A DNA stretch of 64,000 bases from Chamaelirium japonicum (GCA_947650365.1 OX393550.1:120778374-120842373); one strand, 5' to 3'. Counted from the first letter of the stretch, positions 10,310-23,383 are shown. Numbers and translations: made by a program. Notes: generated by a model not told the origin, from the letters alone.

Positions 10310-13300
10310 ATGACTAAGTTAGACCCCCTGTCCGCTATCCTAAATGACCACAAACTTACCGGTCCCAACTATGAGGACTGGAAGCGCAACCTGTACCTGG
10401 TCCTAAGGATTGGTAAACATATGTCAGCCCTTAATGATCCTGAGCCAGATTTGCCAGGACCCAATGCCACAGAGGCACAGTTAAAGGCATTCACTGACTG
10501 GAAGGAATCCAATGAGATATGTAAATGCTATATAATAGCATCCTTGCAAACAACTCTGCAGAAGCAAGTCGAGGAGATGCCCGACGCTTCTGACATGATG
10601 TTGTATTTGAAGGAGATGTTTGAAGGTCACAATCGCGTTACGCGATACCTTACCATCAAGAAACTCGTCGGCACTAAGATGTCCAATGGGACGCTGGTTC
10701 GGGAACACATGATGAAAATGTTTGGGTTCCAGAACGAACTAGCTACCATGGACACTGTGCTAGAAGGCGAGGTGATGACAGACATCTTCCTCTCGTCACT
10801 GTCTGGAGCCTTTAAAGGCTTTGTCACTAACTTTAATTTGAACAAGTTGGCTATGACAAATGCAGAGCTTCTGGGAGCTCTCCAGGCAGCTGAGGATGGC
10901 TTCAAGCAGAAGGGCGAAGCACTTCACGTGCAACGTAGATCCTTCAAGAAGCCTGGTAAACCTCAGGGCAAGAAACATAAAAGGAAACCTAAGTCATTGC
11001 CTGTGCAGGACTCTGCTGGAGCCTCTGGGTCTGGAGAATCAAAGAAACCGGGCACGAAGTGCTTCCGGTGTGGCCAGAAGGGTCATTGGAAGAAGGACTG
11101 CAAGAAGCCTCAGAATGCTGGTGAAGGTAATCTACAACTCTTAGTTGTTGAATCATTTCTTTCAAGTAATAGTACTTTTGCTAGTTGGATTGTGGATTCT
11201 GGATCCACTAACCATGCCTGTAACTCTCTTCAGGGGTTTCGGGAAAGCAGAAGATTGCTTGATGGAGAAGTGAACCTGAGCATGGGAACTGAGGCCGTGG
11301 CTGCTGCTGAAGCTATTGGAGATGTCAATCTTAGTTTTTCGAATAATAAGACTTTGACACTTAGAGATGTCTTTTATGTACCGTCCTTGCGACGTAACTT
11401 AATTTCTGTTTCTTCTTTAGTTAATGAAGGTTATTCAGTTTATTTTGATGCTTCTGGTGTGTCGTTTAAACTGAATGGAACTTTTATAATAAGAGGAATG
11501 GTTCAGAATCATCTCTATGTTGTAAGTCCTAAATTTGAAAAAGATAACATAATAACTTCAGCATTTAATGTTAATTCATCTAAGCGTAAGAATCCTTCGG
11601 AAAATTTAACCCACCTGTGGAACTTACGACTTGGGCATATTGCCTTAGATAGGATCCATAGAATGGTGAAGGCCGGGCTTCTGGAAACAGATCCTACGGA
11701 GATCATTCCCACCTGTGAATCCTGCCTGGAAGGCAAAATGACCAAGAGGTCCTTTAAAGGCAAAGGAGTAAGAGCTACCGAGGTGTTAGAGTTAATCCAT
11801 TCGGATGTATATGGACCCATGAACGTCAAGGCGATAGGAGGCCATGAGTATTTCATCACATTCATTGATGATTACTCAAGATATGGTTACATTTACCTGA
11901 TGCATCGGAAGTCGGAATCCTTTGACATGTTCAAAGAGTTCAGGGCTGAAGTAGAAAAGCAGACAGGTAAATATATAAAAACCCTTCGATCTGATCGAGG
12001 AGGTGAATACCTATCTGACGAGTTCCTAGGGTATTTGGTGGAGCATGGGATAAAATCCCAGTTAACTGCTCCAGGTACCCCACAACAGAATGGAGTTTCC
12101 GAGAGAAGGAATCGAACCTTGTTGGACATGGTTCGTAGCATGATGAGTTACGCCAGTTTACCAATGACCTTTTGGGGATATGCCCTACAAACAGCAGTTT
12201 ATATTCTGAATCACGTTCCGTCTAAGTCAGTGCCTCTGACCCCTAGAGAACTGTGGTCAAAGCGAAAGCCATTGATACAGCATTTCAGAATATGGGGATG
12301 CCCTGCACATGTGCGAAGGGATAAGAGGGAAAAGATGGAATCTAAAACCAGAGTATGCTTATTTGTAGGGTATTCCAAGGAGACCAAAGGTGGTCTATTT
12401 TATGATCCTGAGGAAAAGAAAGTGATCGTTTCTACGAACGCCTATTTCCTAGAACAGGATTATATTATGGACCACAAACCTACTAGTAAGGTAGTTCTGG
12501 ATGAACTGCTGGGTACTAGTTCAGATAGCGCATCCAAAAGCATAGTGGGAGCTGACATTACAGATAATAATATACCAGATACTGTAGAACCTGTTAATCC
12601 TGTAACACCACCACCACCTCGTCTTAGTGGGAGAAACATCAGAGCTCCTGACAGATACTATGGAGAAACCTTATTGGTTGATCCAGAGGGTCAGGAGGAT
12701 GACCCACTGAGCTACGATGAGGCAGTGGGAGCTTCTGACAGCTCTGACTGGCAAAAGGCTATGGAGGTAGAAATTGAATCAATGTCCCATAACGCAGTCT
12801 GGACTCTTGTTACACCATCATCCAATATTAAACCTATTGGGTGTAAGTGGGTGTATAAGAAGAAGAGAGGATCCGATGGTACAATAGAGACTTATAAAGC
12901 TAGATTAGTTGCCAAGGGTTACACCCAGAGAGAAGGGATTGACTTTGACGAAACCTTCTCGCCGGTAGCTATGATAAAGTCTATTCGGATCCTCCTATCC
13001 ATTGCAGCCCATTATGACTTGGAGATCTGGCAAATGGATGTCAAGACAGCATTCCTTAATGGAAATTTGGAAGAAGACATTTATATGATTCAGCCACCAG
13101 GCTTTGAGTCAGAGGGTCAGGAACATCTAGTTTGCAAGTTGCAGAAGTCCATTTATGGACTAAAGCAAGCATCTAGAAGTTGGAACATCCGTTTTGATCA
13201 AGCAATCCAGTCATATGGATTTACTCAAAACGAGGATGAACCATGTGTATACAAGAGGACTGATAAGACCACAGTAGTATATTTGATACTTTACGTAGAT

Positions 13301-14275
13301 GATATTCTGCTCATTGGAAATGATGTAGGAACATTGTCAACGGTAAAGGTCTGGTTGTCAACACAGTTCGATATGAAAGACCTAGGTGAAGCGAGTTATG
13401 TTTTGGGGATCAAGGTAACACGTGATCGCCAGAACAGGATTCTCTCGCTGTCACAGGCTACGTATATAGATAAGGTTATGGCTAGATTTGACATGCAAAA
13501 CTCCAAGAAGGGTTTTGTGCCATTTAGACATGGCGTAAAACTGTCTAAGGATCAATGTCCTAAGACACCTAAGGAGAGAGCAGAAATGCAGAAGATACCT
13601 TATGCTTCGGCATTAGGTAGTCTAATGTATGCTATGCATTGTACAAGGCTTGATATCTGTTTCGTAGTAGGAATGATGGGTCGGTTTCAGTCGAATCCGG
13701 GTCCAGATCACTGGACAGCTGTGAAGTGTATACTCAAGTACCTTCGTAGAACAAGGGACTATGAGTTGGTTTACACTGGACAAGAACTGACACCGATTGG
13801 ATATACAGATTCTGACTTTATGTCAGATTTGGAATCCAGAAAGTCGACATCAGGTTTTGTGTTTATGCTAGGAGGAGGAGCGGTTAGTTGGCAGAGTGTG
13901 AAGCAGAAATGCATCGCAGACTCTACCACAGAGGCTGAGTACGTTGCAGCGTGCGAGGCAGCCAAAGAGGCGGTATGGCTCAAGAAATTCCTTACGGATT
14001 TGGGATGTGTACCAGAGGCCCAGTTACCTATTGTGCTTTACTGCGACAATAGTGGGGCGGTAGCACAAGCCAAGGAGCCAAGACATCACCAAAAGGGGAA
14101 GCACATCGAGCGCAAGTTCCACTTGATTCGGCAGTTTCAAAAGCAAGGGCGAGTAGCGGTGACGCAGATTGCATCTACAGATAATATTGCTGATCCTTTC
14201 ACAAAGGCAATACCTACCAAGGCATTCGAGCGACATGTGGACGCGATGGGAGTCAAAACCGTTTTGCTTCGCTAG
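10310..14275 (+). CDS. Ty1/copia gag-pol polyprotein, intact (element B)
   Basis: This single 1321-codon frame encodes the capsid protein and all enzymes needed for copy-and-paste transposition in cytoplasmic virus-like particles. In order: a UBN2/gag-like N-terminal region (about residues 1-240), a CCHC zinc knuckle [14 protein letters not shown] (251-264), an aspartic protease with DSGSTNH (D296), an HHCC integrase zinc finger (about 435-475), and the integrase core with D499, D562 and E598, exact DD35E spacing. These are followed by copia reverse transcriptase with YVDD (995-998) and RNase H with TDSDF (D1167). The length is normal for a one-frame plant copia element. The start is the first ATG after the leader, and the encoded [11 protein letters not shown] fits copia gag N-termini. 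The stop at 14273-14275 lies 14 bases before the 3' LTR, so there is no extra envelope-like gene. No inactivating change is visible, so it is probably autonomous. Confidence 0.97.
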   Translation: MTKLDPLSAILNDHKLTGPNYEDWKRNLYLVLRIGKHMSALNDPEPDLPGPNATEAQLKAFTDWKESNEICKCYIIASLQTTLQKQVEEMPDASDMMLYLKEMFEGHNRVTRYLTIKKLVGTKMSNGTLVREHMMKMFGFQNELATMDTVLEGEVMTDIFLSSLSGAFKGFVTNFNLNKLAMTNAELLGALQAAEDGFKQKGEALHVQRRSFKKPGKPQGKKHKRKPKSLPVQDSAGASGSGESKKPGTKCFRCGQKGHWKKDCKKPQNAGEGNLQLLVVESFLSSNSTFASWIVDSGSTNHACNSLQGFRESRRLLDGEVNLSMGTEAVAAAEAIGDVNLSFSNNKTLTLRDVFYVPSLRRNLISVSSLVNEGYSVYFDASGVSFKLNGTFIIRGMVQNHLYVVSPKFEKDNIITSAFNVNSSKRKNPSENLTHLWNLRLGHIALDRIHRMVKAGLLETDPTEIIPTCESCLEGKMTKRSFKGKGVRATEVLELIHSDVYGPMNVKAIGGHEYFITFIDDYSRYGYIYLMHRKSESFDMFKEFRAEVEKQTGKYIKTLRSDRGGEYLSDEFLGYLVEHGIKSQLTAPGTPQQNGVSERRNRTLLDMVRSMMSYASLPMTFWGYALQTAVYILNHVPSKSVPLTPRELWSKRKPLIQHFRIWGCPAHVRRDKREKMESKTRVCLFVGYSKETKGGLFYDPEEKKVIVSTNAYFLEQDYIMDHKPTSKVVLDELLGTSSDSASKSIVGADITDNNIPDTVEPVNPVTPPPPRLSGRNIRAPDRYYGETLLVDPEGQEDDPLSYDEAVGASDSSDWQKAMEVEIESMSHNAVWTLVTPSSNIKPIGCKWVYKKKRGSDGTIETYKARLVAKGYTQREGIDFDETFSPVAMIKSIRILLSIAAHYDLEIWQMDVKTAFLNGNLEEDIYMIQPPGFESEGQEHLVCKLQKSIYGLKQASRSWNIRFDQAIQSYGFTQNEDEPCVYKRTDKTTVVYLILYVDDILLIGNDVGTLSTVKVWLSTQFDMKDLGEASYVLGIKVTRDRQNRILSLSQATYIDKVMARFDMQNSKKGFVPFRHGVKLSKDQCPKTPKERAEMQKIPYASALGSLMYAMHCTRLDICFVVGMMGRFQSNPGPDHWTAVKCILKYLRRTRDYELVYTGQELTPIGYTDSDFMSDLESRKSTSGFVFMLGGGAVSWQSVKQKCIADSTTEAEYVAACEAAKEAVWLKKFLTDLGCVPEAQLPIVLYCDNSGAVAQAKEPRHHQKGKHIERKFHLIRQFQKQGRVAVTQIASTDNIADPFTKAIPTKAFERHVDAMGVKTVLLR

Positions 14276-14278
14276 ACC

Positions 14279-14289
14279 AAGTGGGAGAT
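14279..14289 (+). other. Polypurine tract of element B
   Basis: AAGTGGGAGAT directly abuts the TGTTAGG of the 3' LTR. This is the usual plus-strand primer position and a common copia tract. Element A has the same eleven bases at 23384-23394. Confidence 0.9.
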
Positions 14290-16420
14290 TGTTAGGATTG
14301 ATGTGTTCTAAGCTTGTAAAACTTTATGTTTTGGTCTAATAAAGATTGATAGTTATTAATATATGAGATGCATATAGGTGCGTAACATAGTTACGTGTTC
14401 TTTCGAGAACAGAGAGCCATGGTTATATGGTAGTCCACTGAGTTGAAGACTGAGTGGATTGGTCCCATATAACCTAAATAAGTTCGCAGCTATGATCAGG
14501 TTGGTCGCCTCATCATGTTAAGCTGTTGGCGATGACAGTTCACGGGATGTCTTCACCATGGTCATCACCAGGCACAGTGTCTGTGGCTGAACAGAACTAA
14601 CACGGTGTACAGATCAGTGAGCAGACACTGGTACACTAAGCCGTGTTTCTGCTTAGGGTAAAACGGTCCTAAACCCTGAGGAACCACGACTGATGGACTA
14701 ACCAGTTGCGTGGTGCTTTGGCGCACCAATGTGTGAGGGTCCATATGCAGTGATCCAAAACCACGGTGTACTGGGTTACCCGGCTGGCGTTGCATTAGCG
14801 TGTCACTCCTGCAGGCCATCCACACCCCTGATGGGAGGTGCGTTCCTTGGTGTGACTTACACTGTACCAAACCCAGGCCTGGTGGTCATCAGTTTGACTG
14901 TTGACCGGGTTCGATTACTCGACGGGGTAATCAGAGGTACGATGTATAGGTCAACCTGGAAGGAACCAAGTCATATGATCATTCGAGTCTGACGGTAGTC
15001 TTCACCGCTCGAAGTGAATCATGGCATCAAGTGGAGGGACAGCGGGTTTACCACTACTAAGCGGAGAGCAGGGGTATGATGGAGAACATAGTAAGTCTGG
15101 GTGAATTGGAGTGCAGCCTGCGTCGCACTCTGGGTGGCTACGCAGGTTAACTCGAGCTCAGAGGATCGATGGTACACTCGGGTAGTGTGTCGATCGAGCT
15201 TGAGTTGGAAGCCATGAACCCCGGTCCCTGATGGTTCCACCTTATCAACATTATGTACGGTTCTTGAACCGTCTCCTCGGAACACCATAAGCAGGAGGAA
15301 GAAATAAGTATACGCTCCGTGTGTGCTTGGCACTAGAGCACGGTAGATGCGTAACTACATACGAGTACTAAGGGTTGAGCCCGGGATTAGTACAGAGTCG
15401 TATGTAGTAATCCCTAGCCATAAGTGAACTTCGCTGCATAGGTGCGATGCACCGGGGTATGTTGCAAGTTGACTAGTTGACTTTGCTAGAGGCACCCTCC
15501 GGTGGCCTCAGTTAATAGTAAGTAACTAGTAGATATCACTTATGTAATGGCCGCTAGGTATCGCATGCTAGAAATGGTCAAAATGAGGCGTCGGGGCGTT
15601 TTGGTAAAAACCTCACTCTCCCGGACCTCACTGTTGGCCTATCCTAGTGGTGGGACACCTCACTAGGGCTGGCCCTATGATGTAGGGATAAGAATCCCTC
15701 ATCTATAGGGCCGGCCATATAGATAGGGATGGGGCGATAAATCGGTTAAAATCGAGCCCTAAAAAGTGGGAAAACGGATAAATACGCGGAGAGATAAAAG
15801 GGAGATAATGGAGAGATAATGAGAGGGGGTTAATATCCCCTTGGATCCTTATCCAAGGGGTGTTGGCCGGCCCTATAAAGGCACCTATGGGCGCCGGCCC
15901 CATGCACCAGAAAAACCGAACCCCCCTCTCTCTCATCTCTCTAGTTCTCTCCCTAATCTCTCTCCGTTTCCCGCTTGCTACTTCGTCTTCCTTGCGTGGA
16001 GTTCTGAAGAAGGAGAAGGGTCATTCTTCGGAGGCACTCAGAGATCCGAGAGCGACGTTCCGTGCATCGTGTGAGATCGGATGAACAAGAAGGTAACATA
16101 TCCATTCGTACCGTCGGCATCTTCGCGAACGATCTTCCATCTCCATCGACAAAGAAGACAATCCTCCGCGGTTAAAAGATCCGTACGAAAGGTATATGTA
16201 ATCTAACATGTAGATCTAGCGAGCATTATGATTTGCATCCATGCTAGTTAATCATTACGCTAGATTGCCGTTAGGGGTTTTCGATTCTCGTGCATACACA
16301 TGCACACATATGTAGATTAGTTTCAGTGAAAAATTAAATCGTGTAACGTGCACCATAAACGGTCTTTCGACCGCCAAATCGTTTCCGCTGCGAGCCTCTG
16401 ACCCGGATTAACATCCAACA
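14290..16420 (+). repeat. 3' LTR of element B
   Basis: This is the second copy of the 2131-bp LTR, ending ACATCCAACA and followed by the GGAAC duplication. It differs from the 5' LTR at about 25 scattered positions, mostly transitions. It retains the promoter dyad (15837-15860) and the TATA-like box (15873-15881). Confidence 0.96.
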
Positions 16421-18121
16421 GGAACCTAGTCATATGGTCACTCGAGTCTGACGGTGCTCTCCACCGCTCGAGTTGACTCATGGCACCAAGTGGAGGGACA
16501 TTGTATTACCAATACTAAGCGGAGAACAGGGGTATGCGAGAGAGCTTAATAAGTCTGAGAGAATTGGAGTGCAGCCTGCGTCGCACTCTGGGTGGCCACG
16601 CAGGTTAACTGGGACCCAGAGGATTGACAGGGACACTCGGGTAGTGTGTCGATCGGGTTCGGTTGGAAGCCATGAATCCTAGTCCCTGAAGGTTCCACCC
16701 TATCCACGATCGTTACGGATCATTACTTTTTCCTTGTCTCACAGCATATTATGAGTTGAAGAAATAATGCCTAATCGTCCTGTGTTCCGTGAGTGCATCG
16801 CACTGGAGCATGGTGGTTGCACAGGACTAAGTGTGTTCACTAGGGGCAACCCCAGAGTAGTGTAGAGACATACGATGTTGCCATTATACCATGAGGAGTC
16901 CATTCCGTGTGTGTGCGTGTTGCACTAGAACGCAGAATGCGAGTTTAGTAATTTTTACTATGGGGCACCCCACTTTTACTAAGGGCACCCTAGTAAATAG
17001 TAAAAATACTATTCATCATCCCATGGTGTATTGACTTGTTGCTGATGCCGATGAGGTGCCCTAAGTGTTAGGGTGCATTATCGTGCACGTAGATGGGCCA
17101 TACATTGTCCCGCATGAGGTGAACGACTACTAGATGCATGGGGGCATTTTGGTCATTTCAAAATGTCCCACATGCCCTAGTGGTCGCCATCCTCACTAGG
17201 GCTAGCATGCATGGCCATCAAACTTATAATTAAGGGATTAATTCAGATTTGAATGATTTTGAATCATCTCCTTAATTGCAACAATTCTAATATGGCAACT
17301 AGTAATAAAAAGGGGTATTGAATTTGAGAGTAATGAGATGGAGAGAGAGAGGAACGGTTTCTAATGGCAAGGGAGAGTGAGGGGCACGAATTTCAGATCT
17401 GAAATGGTGCATCCTTCTCATATTTTTCAAAAAAAGAACCAAAGCCCCTTTGCTTATGGTTCGGATATTTGTAATCTCTCTCTCTCGGGTTCATCTCTTC
17501 TCTCTCCCTTATCTTCTTCTCCAAGTGTGTGTGTGAGATTGATGGAGATCGCTTGCACTCTGAGGCACTCAGAGATTAGAGTGCAAGGATCCGGGATGAT
17601 ATGTGAGATCGGGTGAATCCGAAGAGATTCATTTCTCTCTTGCATGAGGATCCGGCTCGAGATTGCTGCCCAGATTTTACGGGCAGATCTGCACTGTTTT
17701 GATCACTGCAGGAGCTATAGAAGTCCAAATGACTTCAAACCGGTTGTAAACTCTTGGCGTTGAAGTCTTCTTTCCGGCAAATTAAGTTTCGCTCCGTTCC
17801 GATGTCGGGATAGAAAGTTACGGCCTTTGCACTGAGAGGTGTTCGTGCAGATCCGAATTTGTCTTCATCAATATTGAAGCAATTCTTCGCGGTGTTAAAT
17901 CCCGCACGAAGGTATAACCTACTAACCCCTAGATCTATCATAATGCATACATATGAGATATGTCAATCATTTCGATAGATGACTATAGGGGTTCGATTCG
18001 TATTTGTTTTATCATTTACGCATATGATTAATATGAATGAAAATTTTAAAATGTACGGCACACCGAAACGATCCTCGGGATCAACTCCACCTTCCGCTGC
18101 GCCTCCGATATCATTCCAACA
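16421..18121 (+). repeat. 5' LTR of element A, second part
   Basis: The LTR of A resumes here after B. The first five bases, GGAAC, are the duplicated target. It matches 24061-25760 with about 33 substitutions and one 2-base indel by eye. Together with 5760-6430 the rebuilt LTR is about 2.37 kb. No gene is seen; the open frames at 16473-16682 and 17377-17616 recur in the 3' LTR and resemble nothing known. Confidence 0.93.
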
Positions 18122-18123
18122 AA

Positions 18124-18135
18124 TGGTATCAGAGC
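18124..18135 (+). other. Primer-binding site of element A
   Basis: TGGTATCAGAGC starts two bases after the CCAACA end of the LTR, as in element B. The primer site is intact although the coding body is not, in keeping with selection for, or recent use of, the cis signals. Confidence 0.92.
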
Positions 18136-19847
18136 CATTTTGGTGTGCGATTCATGAGAAAATTTTTCATGGAATGAATCGTATGTGCATTTGATTAACG
18201 AATGCATCACCGGGGTTTGCGTAGATCATATATTCATATATGTCGCATGTTATGCATAGTGTGTTTTGCAGGGCACCGCTATAATGTGATTGTTTGTTTT
18301 CGGGGGTCGGACCCTGAAATATAATTGCATGGTATTTCGATTGTTTTTGTGATGGATGAATGTAAGGCCTAATGGGACAAGCGCGTGGAGGTTGACCACG
18401 GCTTGGTTTTTTCCGGCCCTTATTTCTATTCTTGTCTTTATTCTTCTACCTAGGAAAATGTGTATGAACGAGCAATTGCTCGGATCGTACTAGTATTTTC
18501 AGTTACAGGTTGAATTCTTGGAGGACAAGGATAGATCAGAGATTCATCACTGGAGGACCGAGCGCGGTGGCCCAAAGTAAGGAATATCTGGAAGATGCCA
18601 TTGAAGAAATGTCAGAGCATTGCTAGTCAGGTTCAGGGGTCGGACCCTGAACTTGATATCAATGGATGTTTGGTTTTTTCTTTGGTTGGATATTTCTTTA
18701 AACCTCGGTGAAAGAATATAATCTGATGCAGTATGTGTTAGATTGTGGGATGCCCTTTCCTCACTATTCGTGGGATGCCTTTTCCCCACTTGGTCCATGC
18801 GACCATTAGGTTAGATCTCCATTTATTGACACCCGTAGTCTAATTGGTGTTTGATGGTAGTTGGATCCCATAACACTCGGTTATGTCACCGTTAGGTAGA
18901 GGTCCGACGGTGGTTGTCGGATGTCCCTAATTGGTTTGACATCGAAACCCATAGTGATGTGGTGATCATCTACGACATCAGACATCAAGTTACATATGAG
19001 GAGTCATACTAATAGGAGACCTTTCCTTGTATGTCTAGACCATAGGCTAGGCTCTAGAGCACAAAGGGTAATGATCATTTTATTTAGTATCGAAGGCTTG
19101 GAGAGTACGTAATGTGATTCTCGGGAGAAAGGTAACAACTGAGTATCCACGGGATAGGGACTATGGTCCTTTCCAAGTTTATCTATACTTTATAAGAGGT
19201 CTTAACTCTAGTGGGAGCGCGGTATGACCAGGGTCTAGGTCTAGGTTGTTCCAACCTAGAAACTAAAATACTTGCATTAAAATAACCCTCACCATAATTA
19301 AAGGATGTGAAAGAGGACTCAGTGTGAGTGCCCCTGGCCTCCACGGCCAATTACTGAATTTCTGCATGATAGGGTATGACTCAACATCCCCCTCGGGTGA
19401 GAGTTATGTTCTGTCATGCCGGAGGCTTAGCAATCTCCTTCGGGATATGGTGGTTACGATGCCAGGAGAGAAGGGCTTTTCCCGCCCTCACGGGGGCCGC
19501 ATGAACTCCCGTATCGTGAGTGCCTAGGCTCGTGGGTAAGCATCCGAAGCACCCGTGAGGCTACCCGTTGCGTCGCATGGAGATCACGGGGGGCTGGCCA
19601 AAAGGTACCATGGTCCATCATAGTCCGTTTGTGGCAGATTTGGATTGGGTCGGAAAGATCCGATGTGAGCGGAGGACGATACACACTGCCCCCTCGGGCG
19701 GGTGTATTCGAATCCGAGATCTCGCATACATGGTAAATTACTCCATAGAGATGTCTTCGCTTTGAGGGTAGCGTTGGCATATGGATGTAATTAGCTTGTT
19801 TTAAAAATATCCTTAAAATAAGTTTTAATACAATCTATATTCAACCA
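18136..19847 (+). other. Untranslated leader of element A
   Basis: This 1.7-kb leader aligns in blocks with that of element B. It keeps both GGGTCGGACCC dyads (about 18304 and 18638), the GGAGAGAAGGGCTTTTC block near 19464, and the block near 19630-19730. No gene is supported. The good preservation of these blocks contrasts with the ruined gag-pol that follows. Confidence 0.75.
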
Positions 19848-22800
19848 TAGATCCCCTATCCGCTATCCCATTAGAGAACTAGATAACGATAACCGACTTC
19901 GTAGACCGGTAGCGCCAACATGACCTTATGTTTAGGGTTGGTAAACTACTATGGCTATAAATCTTAATGTCCCTAAACCAGACCTATCGGGTCTAGATGC
20001 CACTGTGGTACAGGATAGGGCATATAACGACTAACGAGAGTCTGTAGAGATGTGCAAGTGCTATGTCATAGCATACTTGCAGGCAACTCTTCAGAAGTAA
20101 GTCAGACATATGTCGGGTCCTCTGATGTAATGTTCTGTTACAGCATCAGATGTCTGAGGGGCGCAGTCAAATGACTCGCTATCTCACCATCAAGAAACTC
20201 GTCAGCACTAAGATGTTTGATGAAATACTGGTTTGGAAACACATTCTTGGGTTCCAGAGCAAACTGGTTTTCTTTGAAATAGTGCTAGATATCGAGGTGA
20301 TAGAGAACATTTGTCTTGCATCCTTATATGGAACCTTTGAAGGCTTTGTCAGAGACTTCAGCCTTTACAAGCTGGAGGTGACAAATGCAGAACTTCTGGG
20401 AGCTATCCAGGTCACTAAGGATGGGATCAAGATTAAAGGTAATTCCTTTAGTACGTAACTTAGGCTTTCTATGAAGTGCCTAAAAGTAAGAACTGATCAG
20501 AAACTAAAAACAATGAATGTATAGAATCAGGAGCGGACTCTTAAGTCTGGTGAAGCCTAGTACGAAAGTGCTTCCGATGTGGCAACAGAAGGGGCATTGG
20601 AAGATTGGACAAATGGTCTCAGGGTGCTAGGACAGATAAACATCAACTCTTGGTAGAGTCGAATTGCCATCTAGTAGCAGTGCTTCTGCTTCTTGAAATA
20701 TGGACTTCGTGTCTATAGAGATTCAAGGAAAGTAGAAGGCTACTTATTGGTAAGGTGGTCCTAACATAGATACTGATACCATAACAACTGCAGAAGCTAT
20801 TAATATATTATCTTAGATTTTTCGATAGAAGGATTTTGATCCTTAGAGATTTAGTTATGTTTCCTCCAAGCTAAATAAAGGTTTTCAGTTCTAATCGATG
20901 GCTTTAGTGCATCTCTTAAACTGAATAGGTACCTTTATTGCTAAAGGAATAGTTCATAATAATCTCTTTGTATTAAAATCTAGTTCGAAAATAGATTACA
21001 TGATAGCTGTAGTATCTAATTCATATTCATCTTAATCCTTGGGATAACTTAATCCAATTGTGGCTCCTATGACTTAGATATATTGTCTCAGACATAATTC
21101 AAAGGTTAGTGAAGGTCGAGTTTTTAGATATATATCTCTCGAAGACCCTTCCGACCTGCGAGTCTTGTTTGGAAGGCAAAATAACTAAAAAAGGGCCACT
21201 GAGGTATTGGATTTTGTCCATTCTGACGTATGTGGTTCCAAGAGCATCCAGATGGATGATATCCATTGGATGAGTTCCATAGGTACCTGATGGGGCATGG
21301 GATGATATCCCAGTTAATTGCTCCAGAGATACCATGCCAGAATAGAATATCCAAGAGAAGGAATCAGACCCTGTTGGACATGGTCTAAAGAATGATGAGT
21401 TTTGCCAAGTTTACTACCCACCTTCTATGGGTTACACCTTGAGACACAGTAGAGTATATCTTGAATAATATCTCATCTAATCAGTGCCTCATACCCCTGA
21501 AAAGCTGTGGTCTGAGCGAAAGCCTATACTACGGCATTTTAGTATATGGGGATGTCCTGCATATGTGCAGAAGGACAAGAGGGATAAGATGGAGACTAAG
21601 TTCAAGGTGTATCTGTTTATAGGTTATCCTAGAAAAATATAAGGTGGACTATCCATGATCCTGAGGAATAGAAGGTGATTGTTTCTACGAATGCCATTTA
21701 CCTAGAGCGGGATTCTATTATAGACCATATGTTCACTAATAAGGTAGTTCTGGGTGAATTACTGGATACTAGTGGAGAGCGCATGATCGGAAACGTAGTG
21801 GTAATAGATGATGCAGACACTAGTATACCAGAAACTGTAGAAATAATTTGCTTTGTACCACAACCATCTTGTCGCAGTGGGAGCACCATTAGAGCTCTTG
21901 AAAGATTTTGTGGACAAACTTTGTGAATTAGTCCATAAATTCAAGAGGATGGCCCCTTGAGCTACGACGAAGTAGTGAAATTTTTTGACAGAACTGTCTA
22001 ACAGAAAGTCATGGAGACAAAGCTTGCATCAGTGTTCAGTGATACTCTTTTGTACCAGGGTTCATCAAAGCTTTATTAAAGCATATTTGGATTGGGTCAA
22101 AGTTAAAGACCCGTGTAAGCGGATTACTGTGCGCACCCTCCCTCGAGTGGGCGTATACTGAATCTAAGGCTTGCGCACCTAGCAACTTAGCCCATTGGGT
22201 AGAAGTTGGCAGAAGAGAGGATATATGATGCAGTTTCCAGGCTTAGAAGTTAGCAGGTCAGGAATACCTGGTTTACAGAATTGCAAAAGGTTCATTTATG
22301 GACTAAAGCAAGTATCCAGGAGAAACAATAACTATCTTGATCAAGTATGATCTATTTATACAGATTTGATCAAAATAAGCCAAGTGTGTACAAGAGGAGC
22401 GATGAAACTATAGGGGTGTACCTAGTACTTTACATAGACGATGTTCTACTGATTGAAAATGAAGTAGGAACGTTGCCTAAGTTAAATGTTTGTTTATTAT
22501 CTTAATTCAACTGAAAGACCTTCGTGAGGCGAGTTATGTTCTGGAGATTATGGTAACTCAAGATCATCAGAACAAGATTCTCACGCTATCACAGGCTATG
22601 CATAGAGATATGGTTCTAGCCAGAATCAATATACAAGACTCCAAAAGGGGTTTCTTCCTAAAGCTTGAAACTGTCGAATGATATAAATCATTTGACACCT
22701 AAGGAGATGGCAGAAATACAGAAGGTGCCCTATGCTTATGCAAAGGGTAGTCGTATGCCATGAATGTATAAGATGCTAGTTATCTGTTGCGCAGCAGGAA

Positions 22801-23380
22801 TGGAGGGTCGGTTTTAGTCGAATCCGGGTCCAGTTAGCTGGACTGATGTGAAGAGTATACTCGATATCCTCGTCAAACAAGGACTACGAGTTAGTTTACA
22901 CTTCACAAGACTTGACGCCGATTGGATGCACAAGATCTGATTTAGCATCAGATATGTAATCTAAAGAATCGACTTCAGGTATAGTTTTCACCTTGGGATG
23001 AGAAGCGGTTAGTTAGCAGAGTGTGAAGCTATAATGCATCACGGGCTCTACTACAGAAGCCTAAGCACATTGTAGCGTGCGTGACAGGAAAATAGGTAGT
23101 ATGGCTCGATAAGTTTATAGTAAACTTGGAAAGCATACCAGAGGCTCAGTTTTTTGTTGTAATAACAAAAGAGCGGTAGCAAGAGCCTAGGCACCACCAT
23201 AAAGGGGAACCATATCAATTACAAATTCTACTTGATCTGGTAGTTTTAGGAGGAAAGGCAAGTGGCGGTAATCGAGTTAGCATCTACAGATAATGTTGCT
23301 GATTCCTTTAGGGAATTCCTGCAAAGGCTTTTGGGCAGCATGTAGAAGCTATAAAGCTCATGACCGTTTTTCCTCGCTAG
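19848..23380 (+). pseudogene. Decayed copia gag-pol of element A
   Basis: This is a relic of the same polyprotein as in element B, aligned from its gag N-terminus (near 19850) to the shared stop and polypurine tract (23378-23394). It is broken by many stops and frameshifts. The best gag fragment is at 20150-20458, which includes [10 protein letters not shown] and [11 protein letters not shown] zinc-knuckle trace lies near 20570. In integrase, the segment between the first and second catalytic Asp is missing near 21235. In reverse transcriptase, several hundred bases are replaced near 22085-22200 by DNA resembling the leader, but a YIDD-like trace survives near 22430. RNase H traces run to 23380. 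No part can make an active enzyme. Confidence 0.9.
22085..22200 (+). repeat. Leader-like segment inside the pol relic of element A
   Basis: About 115 bases beginning ATTTGGATTGGGTCAAAG align with the leader blocks at about 19635-19730 (A) and 10085-10180 (B), not with pol. Shared landmarks are GGATTGGGTC, a GTGTAAGCGGATT-like stretch, a CCCTCGAGTGGGCG-like stretch, and GAATCTAAGGC against GAATCCGAGATC. It sits where the first motifs of reverse transcriptase should be, so it marks a rearrangement such as template switching or gap repair. Confidence 0.7.
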
Positions 23381-23383
23381 ACC

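Larger units (their letters stand above)
6431..16420 (+). mobile_element. Element B: structurally intact Ty1/copia retrotransposon nested in element A
   Basis: This 9990-bp element has every part expected of an autonomous copia retrotransposon. It has two equal 2131-bp LTRs (TGTTAGG to CCAACA), a primer-binding site, a 1.7-kb leader, one uninterrupted gag-pol frame, a polypurine tract and a GGAAC target duplication. By eye the LTRs differ at about 25 positions, near 1%, so the insertion is recent on the scale of plant LTR elements. The domain order, with integrase before reverse transcriptase, assigns it to Ty1/copia (Pseudoviridae-like) rather than gypsy. I do not assign a named lineage. The unusually long LTRs and leader are the best clues for doing so. 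Confidence 0.97.

Noticed and set aside
10481-14236. Minus-strand and out-of-frame plus frames inside gag-pol
   Set aside because: They lie within the 1321-codon copia frame, which carries all the recognised motifs, and have none themselves.
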